Notes: a model not told the origin generated them from the letters alone. A stretch of 64,000 bases of DNA from Cydia pomonella (GCF_033807575.1 NC_084726.1:4092001-4156000); one strand, 5' to 3'. Positions 44,725 to 55,434 are shown, counted from the stretch's first letter. Numbers and translations: made by a program.

Positions 44725-46044
44725 CAGTGTGTCCCTAGCCATTGGACAAAGCCAAAATGTACATTTGCATTTGGGGTTTTTAGAACCAGTGTACAAAGTA
44801 TCATAACAACCGGTGTAACGGTTTCGAAGAAATTAACAAATTACCATTTTTAGGGTTCCGTAGCCAAATGGCAAAAAACGGAACCCTTATAGATTCGTCA
44901 TGTCCGTCTGTCTGTCCGATTCTGTCACAGCCACTTTTTTCCGAAACTATAAAAGCTATACTGTTCAAACTTGGTAAGTAGATGTATTCTATGAACCGCA
45001 TTATGATGTTTACACAAAAATAGAAAAAAAACAATAAATTTTGGGGGTTCCCCATACTTAGAACTGAAACTCAAAAAATCTTTTTTCATCAAACCCATAC
45101 GTGTGGGGTATCTATGGATAGGTCTTTAAAAATGATATTGAGGTTTCTAATATCATTTTTTTCTAAACTGAATAGTTTGCGCGAGAGACACTTCCAAAGT
45201 GGTAAAAAGTGTGTCCCCCCCCCCCCCCCCGTAACTTCTAAAATAACAGAATGAAAAATCTAAAAAAAATATATGATATACATTGCCATGCAAACTTCCA
45301 CCGAAAATTGGTTCGAACGAGATCTAGTAAGTAGTTTTTTTTTAATACGTCATAAAAATTAAAAAAAAAAAAATTTTTACATCAAACCCATACGTGTGGG
45401 GTATCTAAGGATAGGTCTTCAAAAATGATATTTAGGTTTCTAATATCATTTTTTTCTAAACTGAATAGTTTGCGCGAGAGACACTTCCAAAGTGAAAAAA
45501 AGTGTGTCCCCCCCCTGTAACTTCTAAAATAACGGAATGAAAAATCTAAAAAAAATATATGATATACATTACCATGCAAACTTCCAACGAAAATTGGTTT
45601 GAACCAGATCTAGTAAGTAGTTTTTTTAATACGTCATAAATGGTACGGAACCCTTCACGGGCGAGTCCGACTCGCACTTGGCCGCTTTTTTACTTTGGAG
45701 CAGCCTGTATGTGTTAGTAGCTCCTAAGGTAATATCCTAAAAGAATAGTATGGAACCTTCTTCGACCTTTTTGATTATTTTCTTTTATTTATGACACTAA
45801 TAAAACTTCTGACTTTTGAAAAATGTCATCATTGTTATCAAATATTTCGAACAAATTGTCAAAAACACTGTCAAAGATTAACACAGTGTGTTTCTTTTTG
45901 TTGTCGATTATTGCAAATAACTTTTGTTCGAAAAAAATATGTTTATATCTTTTGTTCTAATTAAAAAATATTAACGTCAGAGCATTCCTGAGAAGTAACC
46001 CTACGTGGGATTTCAGAGTTTGTCCAATGGCTAAGGTCACCCTG
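44725..46044. mobile_element. TA-flanked TIR element, copy without palindrome
   Basis: Ends CAGTGTGTCCCTAGCCATTG and CAATGGCTAAGGTCACCCTG, with TA outside. It keeps the intact junction GCTCCTAAGGTAATATCC at 45719-45736 that the palindrome interrupts in the other copy. It is itself interrupted by the AGGGTTCCGTA repeat at 44852-45685. Confidence 0.85.
44852..45685 (+). mobile_element. AGGGTTCCGTA repeat with internal tandem duplication
   Basis: It starts AGGGTTCCGTAGCCAAATGG and ends GAGTCCGACTCGCACTTGG. It is flanked by T-runs that are a single run in the element without it (21390-21396), so the ends are exact to within a few bases. Units 45088-45379 and 45380-45650 are tandem copies beginning CATCAAACCCATACGTGTGG. 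One contains a run of about 16 C, the other 7 C. Confidence 0.8.
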
Positions 46045-46849
46045 TATACTATACTATAGTAGAACAATATTTATTTCTACCACCCGACCTCATAAAGGCT
46101 CTTCTGTTCTTTAAATACTGCAAATTTTAAGTTGTTTCCTCATGTTGACCAGTAGGAGTAAGTATCCGAGGTAATACTTGCGTTTAGTAGCAAATGTATA
46201 AACTCATAATAAACACTAATCAATATGCAAACAGGCCCTAAGGCAATTGTACACGCTCTTAGGGGCCTATTAGATAAAAATAAATCATTAATTATCTCCA
46301 AGATAGAGTAATATAGAAAACCGGTTTCTTTCAGAAAGGTACTTAATGTAAGCTCAGGAATGCAGTCTTGAAATTAACAGACTTTAAAAAAATACCGTGT
46401 TTCATTAATTAATTAATTATAAAGTCTATGAATACCTTTGGGTTGAGCGCTCCTTCAAATTAGGTTGAATATTTTTAGTAACACTTATAAATTTTCGAAA
46501 GTCGTATCTAACTTCACATGGTTTTTAAAGTGAATCTTTTGCAAATGAAGTTTAGGTTGAATTCAAGTTACCGAATAGATTTGTAGGAGGTTTGGATAGT
46601 AATCTAATTAATTGGTTTGTGTTTGGAAAGGAATTGAGTTAAGACAGGAAATGTTTCATTAAGAAAATAAGTCTTTTAGGAGATAAAGAACCAAACCGAT
46701 AAAAACGTGTTGTCAAGGTTTCTTAGAGTAACTTATTTTTTTGTAATATTGTGTATGATAAAATTGATATATATTATATAAAATATTCCCAGAACTCCAA
46801 ATGCGAATTTATTTTCTAAGAATAATTATAGTAAAAGCTAATAATAAAG

Positions 46850-47057
46850 GCGATCATCGTTCCGATAGTCGTGTCAATAAACGGTCTCAAAGCAAAGAGT
46901 CTCGACCAACACCTTGAGACTCTCGCTAGGTGGTTGGATCAAGGGTCAGATGCAGAAGGCGGTGATCTTGGACACGGCGCGGATAGTCCGACGGTTCCTC
47001 TCTGCGGCCCTGACCACCGGCAGCTTGGGCCCTACCCCGCTGCTGGCGGCACCCTAG
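46850..47057 (+). pseudogene. LINE ORF carboxyl end, family Q, one frameshift
   Basis: AIIVPIVVSINGLKAKSLDQ leads, after a one-base shift at about 46927, into QMQKAVILDTARIVRRFLS and a stop at 47055-47057. The QKAV-LDTARIVRRFL motif ends a common insect LINE ORF. A/T-rich 3' UTR follows to a poly-A at about 47187, and a second similar 3' UTR piece lies at 47458-47540. 46050-46845 has no supported feature. Confidence 0.65.
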
Positions 47058-47751
47058 GTTAGGTTTTTTTATAATGTGTTTATATCTTTTGTATTGTTTT
47101 GTAAATGTTTTTATATTTTACTTTTATATCCATATTATAAAAAATCCTAACCTAAGATATGGAATGAATAAAGGTTATAATAATTAAAAAAAAAGTAGGT
47201 ATCTGTAAAGTATCTGATACCAACATGGACCTAGAATACTAAAGACGTAGTTTCGCTAATACACAACTAGGATTCCATCATCCACCAATATGATTAGATA
47301 CAGCCTGTATAACTGTAACAAATATTCAAGGTTTTATCTACGGATTTATGAATCCATTACATATTAACGACTTACTACAACTTCCAAATAGGCATAGCAT
47401 GTCTGTACTGACACAAATTACCTGCCTATTTTTAACCTTAATGCAAAGCAATCAAATCTTTTTACTTTTTACTTTTAATTTTACTTTTATATTCACATTA
47501 TAAAAAACCTACTTAAGATGTTAAATAAATAAAGAGAAGGCGATTCATCACAAAAATAAGCCTTTGGGAAAATAGGAAATACATTAATCTTGAAAGATCA
47601 TTAGTGATTGGTCAAAATAACGCTGTCAGAATTGAAACTCTGATCAATGACTGTGATGTGTTTACCTCAGTTACTTACCCGCGGCATTATTATACTTTTT
47701 CCTCGATTGGCCAAAGCTGTTCACATAAAATAAGTTTTTGTCAAAAAATTC

Positions 47752-48070
47752 TTTTTTGGTACAAGCTTTTATCGCTGACTGTACTTTTCTTTCCACAGGC
47801 AAATAATACCCATCGAGATAATTCTAAAAACCCCAAACAGAACTGGATTGCATTGTTTTATCACAGAGATCCTATGTCCACCTCCTGTCTCAATCATCAG
47901 ATCAGCTCGATGATACCATAATATTGTATTGTCATCCGACTTACATATGTATGCAAATTTTCTGCTTCATCATAAACCGGGTAGGAGTAAATTTTAACTT
48001 GCAAGATTTAACCCACATACATAGTTACATACATACATAGGTACATTGGAAGATAAATAAAAGCTTGTTA
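47752..48070 (+). mobile_element. Repeat family B, copy 3
   Basis: TTTTTTGGTACAAGCTTTTATC to AATAAAAGCTTGTTAA. It contains a short TACATACATAGG repeat near the 3' end. Confidence 0.75.
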
Positions 48071-48121
48071 AATAACTTCTGCCCGCGACCTCACCTGCGT
48101 GTAATGATGAAGATTATTAAA

Positions 48122-48368
48122 AAAACCGGACAAGTGCGAGTCGGACTTGCCCACCGAGGGTTCCATACTTTTTAGTATTTGTTGTTATAGCGGCAACAGA
48201 TATACATGATCTGTGAAAATTTCAACTGTCTAACTATAACGCTTCATGAGATACAGCCTGGCGACAGACGGACAGGCAGACAGACAAACGGACAGCAGAG
48301 TCTTAGTAATAGGGTCCCGTTTTACCCTTACGCCCAAAGCGTATCCAAAGGGGTACGGAACCATAAAA
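48122..48368 (-). mobile_element. AGGGTTCCGTA repeat, short form
   Basis: The minus strand begins GGTTCCGTACCCCTTTGG and ends GAGTCCGACTCGCACTTG-like, with a GTCTGTCTGCC region. 250 bp against about 830 bp at 44852. Confidence 0.7.
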
Positions 48369-48639
48369 ACTATTGTATGTCCTTCCCCGGGTCTCACATA
48401 CCTAATTAAAAAAAAAAACTGGTTACCTGAGTAAATAGTTTAAGCGTAAGACGTAATACAGTAATTCGCCTAGATTAATTTTCTAGTTCCGTACATCATA
48501 ATGAAAATGGAATGGAGTTAAGTTACTGCTTTTTTGGGACGCAAGGACTTTTTTTAATACGAGTATTCGCTATAATAATAAATGGCCACCTCATTAGAAA
48601 TATTATTTTAAATTAAATTTTATTTTAAATAAATAAATA

Positions 48640-48840
48640 TTATAGGGACAAAGGCTCATGTTATGGGTACTTTGACAACGATATACATAATATACAAATA
48701 CTGAAATACATAGAAAACATCCATGACTCAGGAGCAAATATCTGTGCTCATCACACAAATTATACCCTTACCGGGATTCGAACCCAGGACCAGGCTTCAT
48801 AGGCAGGGTCACTACCCAGTACCCACTATACCAGACCCGT
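48640..48840 (-). mobile_element. SINE family S1, minus strand
   Basis: B box GGTTCGAATCC is read as GGATTCGAACC near 48775; A-box region TAGTGGGTACTGGGTAGTGAC. Confidence 0.75.
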
Positions 48841-49318
48841 TGGTTCAATTTCCAATACTCGCGAAATGTCTCTTAGATTGGAGTAATGGAAGAATCAAAT
48901 CAAGTTAAAATATCGACGGGCATGCGTCAAAAGTGTTTCAGGCAAGGAGTGAACTCAATTCCCCATTCAATTTCATTTAAATCCCGTTTAAGAAACATGC
49001 ACTTAAATCATTTCATGCATTTTAAAGTTATTCCCGCTTTTGATAGTGATTGACTTTTTATAAAAAGCCAAATTGAAAATTCCAAGCACGTCAGACGAAC
49101 GAATGAACTTAAAAAAATATTTTCTAGCATCGCAGTTAAATTTCTACAAGTTCAGCAATAATACTTAATCACGACTCAGCAGTTTATTTCATTGTGAGAA
49201 AAGCCGCTGACAACGTATAATCCTTGGCAGAGGCGCAAAAATATCCTAACATTGTAGCTATGTGAAGAAAATCTTTACTAAGCTTTCCCGCCCTATATTT
49301 TCCTCAACATTGATTTCA

Positions 49319-49437
49319 ACGCCATCTATACAAAGTACAGTGTAACTACTGACACAACTACTTGCCGTGTAAAGTAAGCTGTAAATACAGATTGAGGTGT
49401 GTCATCAGTAGTTTTGTGAAAATTGCATAGATGGCGT
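49319..49437. mobile_element. CGCCATCTAT MITE
   Basis: ACGCCATCTATACAAAG and TTGCATAGATGGCGT ends, with inner AACTACTGACACA / TGTCATCAGTAGTT. Confidence 0.7.
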
Positions 49438-50201
49438 GCTTATAAAAGTTATCGGTTAATTTCAGCAACAAATAATAAATCTTTACAATAAATTATTTAC
49501 TCGTACGTATACTATAGTCGGTCAAATAAGTTTGTCACTAGAAATAGGTGTGAATTTCAAATTTTCTATGGGACGATAACCCTTCGCGCCTACATTTTGC
49601 GAAGCCGCTTTTTTCTGCTAACGGAAATGGCTTGACAGAATATCTATTCCGTGTTATTTTTTGTGTGGCAAGTTTTGGCTAGAATTCCTTGCTGTTTTAA
49701 CCATATTTTACACGCCAAAGCGAGATTCCTATTCAATTCAATATTTTAAAAGGTTTTGATTCCACCAAAATGCCACTTAAAATGTCGGGTTAGCTTTATT
49801 TTATTAATATTGCAATGCAAAAGTTATTCAATACCTATATATTCTTATATGATCCTGTACACTTATGTTAACGTATTTAAATTGCACAATTAAACACATC
49901 TCTTTTCTTTCTTTCTTAGATATTCAATAGTAATCTGAATTGTTAACATCAACATAATTTATTAGTCTTAAGCATACATTGTTATCGCGGAGCAACAACG
50001 ATTGGACAGTACTAAAAGATTATGACAAATAACATTAACAGAAGTGAAGTTCTAAATATAGCAGTAGAAAATTTAGATTAAACTTTGGTCATCTATTACG
50101 ATAACCAAAGTAAAATTTAAGAAGTAACTAATGACACAAAAATTAAATACATTAGCAACTTATTATTCAAGTTGACACGTTGACTCATAGGTAAGCGTTT
50201 A

Positions 50202-50339
50202 AAGCATGACCAGTAATATATGATCATGCGCCATATTGCGGAATATCATTGGAACTATTTTTTTCATACTAAACTAAACTGTCACCCATGAAAATAACAG
50301 CGCCCTCTTGACAATGATCATATATTTCTGGTCGGGCTT
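50202..50339. mobile_element. TA-flanked MITE, AAGCATGACCAG ends
   Basis: AAGCATGACCAGTAATATAT and ATATATTTCTGGTCGGGCTT, with TA at 50200-50201 and 50340-50341. Confidence 0.8.
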
Positions 50340-51169
50340 TACATAGTGTTGCCGGCAACTACCGAACGCCGCTCGGGGTGAGGGCGCGCGGGGCAGGGAT
50401 GACCCCACCAACCAGAGATCCGAATGCGAGTCGTACTGAACGGACGTTATTTGGTAATATATTTTTTCTTGTCTCTAATATTCCTAAAATGCATATAACC
50501 GCATATGCATATGCGGTGTTATTCTGTATATTGTGCTATATATTTTTAATAAAATTATAGTGCATAATTTGACCATTTTTATTGGAGAAAACCACTTCAA
50601 ACTAAAACACATAGTGTACGAGTTTGATTGACCTTTTCCAACGAAAACTTCGTGCCAGAAGCACATCTTAGAGGTTTAGAATGTGTATTGTGTAGGCAGA
50701 AAATTCTATTTATACAAAACAGACATTCTGTTACATGCGATCTTTGCCAGGCTTGTTTTTGCTCCCGCGATAACGATGTATGGTCACAGGTATGACAAAC
50801 ATGTTTACCTGTGTATCAAAGATATCAATGTTAGTTACCTATAAGAAACCTACTTTATTGCAATAAAAGCAGTATTTATTTGGCTGACACAACTTATCTT
50901 GGACATAAAAACTTAGTCGAGTAAATCAATGTAGGGGACTTAGTGTTTTAGAAGTAGTTAGTTGTTTTCGTGACTATAATACTGTTTGTTTTTTGTTCCG
51001 TATTTTTTACATGCTTTTATTTAGCTTCACTGCGTTTATTTGTTTCTTTGTAATATATTTGATTCAAATCTTGTATCTTAAATTTGAGCCACTTATCGTT
51101 ACGCCCATATTATTATATACTACGTATTTTATGTATTTACAACGCTCGCATTTATATGTAAATAGAATT

Positions 51170-51556
51170 GTAACCTGTGGACCGGGTTAGGCCTTAAATG
51201 GACCCGGGTACGCCCTTAAACTACATCCAAAAGAGAGGTATGGGCATTGTGAATGTCATCTCGCTTTATGTGGTAGGGCACAGCCATTGGATGTCATTCC
51301 AGATCTAGAGCAGAGCCCAACTGGGGAAGTACCTCCACCTCACAGAAAACCGCAGCCAAATAACACTGGACCCTACTCATAGTGTTATGTTCCTGCCGTT
51401 GAGTAAGGTTGCCAGAGCTCAACGATGGGGAGGGGGGTTTAGGGTCAGCAACGCGCATGTAACTCCTCTGGAGTTGCAGGCTTACATAGGCTACGGAAAC
51501 TGCTTACCATCAGGCGGGCCGGGTATGCTTGTTTGCCACCGACGTAGTATAAAAAA
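51170..51556 (+). mobile_element. Tail family A retroposon, near full length
   Basis: From about GACCCGGGTACGCCCTTAAA through GAGAGGTATGGGCATTGTG to CACCGACGTAGTATAAAAAA. The mirrored copy at 52005-52370 has the same start, so the unit is about 390 bp. No meaningful frame. Confidence 0.75.
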
Positions 51557-52004
51557 AAATTGTAAGATCATGATATTGATTTTTTGGTGTGAAGGAAAAA
51601 GTAAAGTGGAATGAATATTCACTCTCAATATTACTGTGAGAATGCGATTAAAAGGGATCATATGAATACGTCCAATTTACTTTATACATATCTAGTTATC
51701 CTTATATTCTCTATGCCATTTGTGCGCAAAGTTCCTATAATGTGTCATGTTTTCTTAGAAAATAATTAAGGTCAATGTGGCATATAACATTTTAGTTGGA
51801 AAGACCGTTATATGTAGGGTTGCCATACGTCCCGTATATATACTGGACTGTCACCGTATTTAAGTATCACGCCCCGTTTATGTCCCGTATATTTGACCGC
51901 TTTTGACCGCTGCAGAATACGCAGAATACCTATATAAATCGTCACAATCATCTCTTAACCACTTTGTTTCCTCACTTATGTGAGTTAAAGCACTTAAAGC
52001 TATG

Positions 52005-52370
52005 TTTTTTTTTTAATACTACGTCGGTGGCAAACAAGCATACGGCCCGCCTGATGGTAAGCAGTCTCCGTAGCCTATGTACGCCTGCAACTCCAGAGGA
52101 GTTACATGCGCGTTGCCGACCCTAAACCCGCCCCCCTCGTTGAGCTCTGGCAACCTTACTCACCGGCAGGAACACAACACTATGAGTAGGGTCTAGTGTT
52201 ATTTGGCTGCTGTTTTCTGTAAGGTGGAGGTACTTCCCCAGTTGGGCTCTGCTCTAGATCTGGAATGACATCCACTGGCTGTGCCCTACCACACAAAGCG
52301 AGATGACATTCACAATGCCCATACCTCTCTTATGGACGTAGTTTAAGGACGTACCCGGGTCCAAAATGTG
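52005..52370 (-). mobile_element. Tail family A retroposon, near full length, minus strand
   Basis: Reverse complement of the 51170 copy. The two form an inverted pair about 450 bp apart. Confidence 0.75.
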
Positions 52371-52696
52371 TGTGAATACGTATTTGCACCCCCCTTTCCC
52401 CCCTAGGGCAAGAACTCTCGTATTTGTATAAGTATTTCGCTCACACACAGTCAGAATGGAACAGCTTCGCTCCTACTCTACCGACCTTCTGTAAGTATCG
52501 TATGTGTACAAACGCAAGAGTTATAAGCAAAGAAAGAGCTTGTAGACGGTCTTATCTCATAGACGGTTTTATCCACATTTTTTTATCAAACAGAAACGTC
52601 TGCGAACGATGCTATTAAGCTTAGAAACAAATTAAAAATGGAAAAAAGCCTCCCTAAGGCTCATAAATAGTGGAAATATTCGCTATATTGGGTACG

Positions 52697-52901
52697 GTCT
52701 TGGTAGCTCAGATGGCAGAGCACTGGGCTAGCGATCCAGTCGTCGTGGGTTCAGGGGGCCTACCGGGAAAATCAAAATTCGCAAATTGCGGGGATCTTTC
52801 TCTTTTATTCTCACTAAGACGTAATTAGAGTGACAGAGAAAAATGCCCGCAATTGACGAACTTCGATTTTCGCGGTAGGCCTCCAGGTCCCACCCAAGAC
52901 A
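52697..52901 (+). tRNA. tRNA-like cloverleaf (anticodon AGC) split by an insertion
   Basis: Leaving out 52756-52887 gives exactly 73 positions: acceptor GTCTTGG with CCAAGAC, D arm GCTC-AGATGGCA-GAGC, anticodon stem CTGGG/TCCAG with loop CTAGCGA, variable TCGTC, T stem GTGGG/CCCAC with loop TTCAGGT, and discriminator A. All stems pair. AGC would read Ala, but pair 3:70 is C:G, not the G:U that marks tRNA-Ala. T-loop position 58 is G instead of A, which weakens the B box. With the insertion it cannot be a working tRNA. It may be a tRNA pseudogene or a SINE-type head. Confidence 0.7.
52756..52883. mobile_element. 128-bp TIR element inserted in the tRNA-like T-loop
   Basis: Ends GGGCCTACCGGGAAAATC and GATTTTCGCGGTAGGCCTC, with subterminal complementarity to about 37 bp. 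CAGG lies on both sides (52752-52755, 52884-52887) as a 4-bp target duplication. Same end family as 33601 and 62219. Confidence 0.8.
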
Positions 52902-52983
52902 GTTATTTTTTCCATTTTTAATTTGTTTCTAAGCTTACCCATAACTTAGTTGATGACGAATGACAATCTAAGAAATAACTTAC

Positions 52984-53208
52984 CTTTACCCTTCACCGGT
53001 ACAGCATTCGTGTGATTCTGATTATTTTTTTCAGAACTCTCTTTCTCCTGAGCTCCATTTGCCCCGGTCTCCTCTTTCGCCGCCTTCGCGTCCGCACTGG
53101 TATTGCACCCCATTTTATTTGCACTTGAGTGCACTAAAAGACTAGCGGAAGCTCACTACACTGTCGGTCACTGTAAGCGGCTATAACATATTTGGTTTAC
53201 TGGTTGAT
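52984..53208 (-). CDS. Host gene exon: 5' UTR and myristoylation-type amino terminus
   Basis: An acceptor (pyrimidine-rich TTGTTTCAG, ending 53209) precedes 95 bases of 5' UTR. ATG 53113-53111 is in a good AAAATGG context. 43 codons follow, then an AAAG|GTAAGT donor (exon ends 52984, phase 1). The peptide starts MGCNTSADAKAAKEE and is rich in Ala, Glu, Lys and Asn with no predicted fold. Met-Gly-Cys with Ser6 fits N-myristoylation plus palmitoylation, so a membrane-anchored protein is likely. I recall a similar MGCNTS start in insect GAP-43-like (igloo) proteins, but this is a weak memory. A two-codon upstream ORF (ATG TTA TAG, 53189-53181) lies in the 5' UTR. The other exons are not in the window as far as I can see. 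Confidence 0.65.
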
Positions 53209-53394
53209 CTGAAACAATACGAGAAAATTATGTGAGTTAATTTGGAACCTACGTATATGCCGAAAAAACTATTTTAATCAAAAATACTAGTATATTCTAC
53301 AAGTATATTGCATCTACAATTTAAAAAAAACTTAAATGAATAATACTTAAATAACTTAAATAAGTAAATAAATAAATATATAAGACATTATTAC

Positions 53395-53490
53395 TTAAAT
53401 TGACTAAAGTTCGACAAAAAGCTCAATAATTAAGACTTGTGTTGTGGGTACTTAGACAACAATGTATATAATATACATATATATATATAT
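53395..53490 (-). mobile_element. SINE S1 3' fragment
   Basis: AAGCTCAATAATTAAGACTTG and GTACTTAGACAACAATG match the SINE 3' body in minus sense, ending in a TA repeat (53465-53490). Confidence 0.6.
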
Positions 53491-53491
53491 G

Positions 53492-53562
53492 GGCAATAAG
53501 GTCGTGTGTACATATTTTTAGTACTTTGTCTGTCTCGATATTTAATACCTTGACTGTACATA
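53492..53562. mobile_element. Half copy of the CAGTCAAG MITE
   Basis: GCAATAAGGTCGTGTGTACA ... GATATTTAATACCTTGACTG, the right half of the family at 6410-6541. The left half is replaced by SINE sequence. Confidence 0.7.
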
Positions 53563-53626
53563 CGCGCAATATAACTTGTGTTGTGGCTACTTACTAAACT
53601 ATCATATGTCCATAACTATACAGTAA

Positions 53627-53766
53627 CCCCCTTATTCATAAACGTGTACTAAAGTTACGATGCCGCTAATAATCGTTTGTCCCTTTCCGACGTATTGGTA
53701 TGATGGAAAGGGACAAACGATTATTAGCGGCATCGTAACTTTAGTACACTTTTTTAAATAAGGGGG
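53627..53766. mobile_element. Near-perfect foldback, 140 bp
   Basis: CCCCCTTATTCATAAACGTG and CACTTTTTTAAATAAGGGGG at the ends. The inner 47 bp of each arm (ACTAAAGTTACGATGCCGC onward) is perfect. Loop about 17 bp. Confidence 0.85.
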
Positions 53767-54289
53767 TAGGTATTTTTTTATATAACTACAGATTTAAACT
53801 AGACGTAGGTTTTAATGGTGTAAAACAATTCTGTAAGATCTTTTAAATTTAGTTTTAAATACCAGAGCACAATTAATTTTCGAAAAAAAAAACGAGCGGC
53901 AATGTAGTTCGCTACGTTCAATACGTTGCTAGCTAAATTATTTTGTATTAAAAAATAAAAATCATCCATTTTTTTATAAAATCTATTAAAGTGTGTTCAT
54001 TAAAGCCTTAATTAACTAACAAAAATACACGCAGTATAATTATTAAAATTAAAAAAAAAGAGACTCAACATTCAGCTGGACTTATTATAATAAAATCTAA
54101 AATGTTGTAATGTTTCCAAGTATTATTCCCGGGACCGCGAACATCACTAAAATAAAATAGGCTCTCCGGCTAACAGCCGAAATAAATTAAGGCCTATTGC
54201 CACGTTGCTCCACGTAAATCCAGTTTTAGCTCTGGGTTGGGCGCCCATTTGCACGCGATCGCAGTATTAATAGATCACACAGTACAGTG

Positions 54290-54540
54290 TTCTTAATAAA
54301 TAAATAAATAAATATTATACGACATTATTACACAAATTGACTAAGTCCCACAGTAAGCTCAATAAGGCTTGTGTTGAGGGTACTTAGACAACGATATATA
54401 TAATATATAAATATTTATAAATACTTAAATACATAGAAAACAAGTAAAAATAAGTACATATTATAGGACATTGTTACACAAATTGACTAAGTCCCACAGT
54501 AAGGTCATAAGGCTTGTTTTGGGTATTTAGACAACGATGT
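54290..54540 (-). mobile_element. Two tandem SINE S1 3' bodies
   Basis: CACAAATTGACTAAGTCCCAC occurs at 54334 and 54477, each followed by the AAGGCTTGT ... TTAGACAACGAT body. The second is interrupted by the LINE fragment at 54548. Confidence 0.7.
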
Positions 54541-54547
54541 TTTTTTT

Positions 54548-54715
54548 TCAGCCTGTTAGCGTGTCCCACTGCTGGGCAAAGGCCTCCCCTCTTTCTCGCC
54601 ATTTGGTCCTATCCAATGCACACTCCCGCCACTCTTTACAAAATGCATCAAGGTCGTCCCGCCATCTCCGTTTTGGTCTTCCACTGCCCCGAGATCCATC
54701 CTGAGGGGCCCAGTC
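54548..54715 (-). pseudogene. LINE ORF carboxyl end, open 55 codons
   Basis: The minus strand reads GRPKRRWRDDLDAFCKEWRE, then TKWRERGEAFAQQWDTLTG and a TGA, followed by an A-rich tail (TTTTTTTT on plus at 54541-54548). This is the usual end of a LINE ORF. The 5' truncation is right after the DWAPQDG start. A shorter relative of the same terminus is at about 29002-29060 (CCCACTGCTGGGCAATGGCC). The fragment sits within SINE sequence. Confidence 0.7.
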
Positions 54716-55345
54716 CATATATAATATATAATATAGTTTTTTTTTTTTAATACTTAAATAAGAAAACTATTGCTTGTTTATTTTTATAGTTAGTTGTAAG
54801 TTTGATTTGTGTTTGTTCTTTTTAAAGTGTTCGTCTGTAAATTGTATATCTAAATAAATTAAAACAAATAAAATAATAAGAAAACACAAATCTAACCTTT
54901 AATAATATGACAATACGAGTTAAGGCAAGTGTAGTCGTAAATGACACGATCTATACCAATAAAATATTTGACTTTGACTTCAAACGTTTCAAAAAAAATT
55001 TTTTACCCTAAAAATAATCGATGAAATATGTTTTCCAGTATTTTATTACTTAGATGATACATTTCTAAATTAATTAATGTGCTAAACTTCCAAAAAATTT
55101 CTACAAATACTTTGCGTGTCAGGTACTCCATATAAAAATTAACTTTCATATGGAGCATCAGTTGACGCGAGAGATAAAATAAAACCGATGTTTCACAGCA
55201 CGAGAGCAGAATTGGGTCCATATTACACATGGCACGTTCTTCAGAACGTATTTTGATACCTCGAACTTTTTGGGCTAAGTATAACGTTTCCTCGATTTGT
55301 CAAGGATGTCAAGGGTTCTGCCTAGACCATTCCGTTGAAACTTTA

Positions 55346-55434
55346 AGGCCAATTCGAATATACACGCGAGAATTAGAGCAAAATTACTTAGTTTAATATA
55401 ATTTTGACATCAAAATGTAAGTTCGAATTGGCCT
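55346..55434. mobile_element. AGGCCAATTCGAA MITE, copy 2
   Basis: AGGCCAATTCGAATATAC and TAAGTTCGAATTGGCCT ends, 89 bp. Confidence 0.75.

Larger units (their letters stand above)
52616..52937. mobile_element. Element with perfect 32-bp TIRs enclosing a tRNA-like gene
   Basis: 52616-52647 and 52906-52937 are exact reverse complements (start TAAGCTTAGAAACAAATT). The outermost TA on each side may be the target duplication. Inside lie a 49-bp leader and a tRNA-like sequence, interrupted by a 128-bp TIR element. The T6 run at the start of the right TIR would act as a Pol III terminator. It lies in an intron, 40 bp below the host exon's donor. Confidence 0.85.

Noticed and set aside
45213..45230. 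Run of about 16 C as a functional element
   Set aside because: It falls within a repeat whose second unit has only 7 C at the same place; slippage or assembly uncertainty is a simpler explanation.
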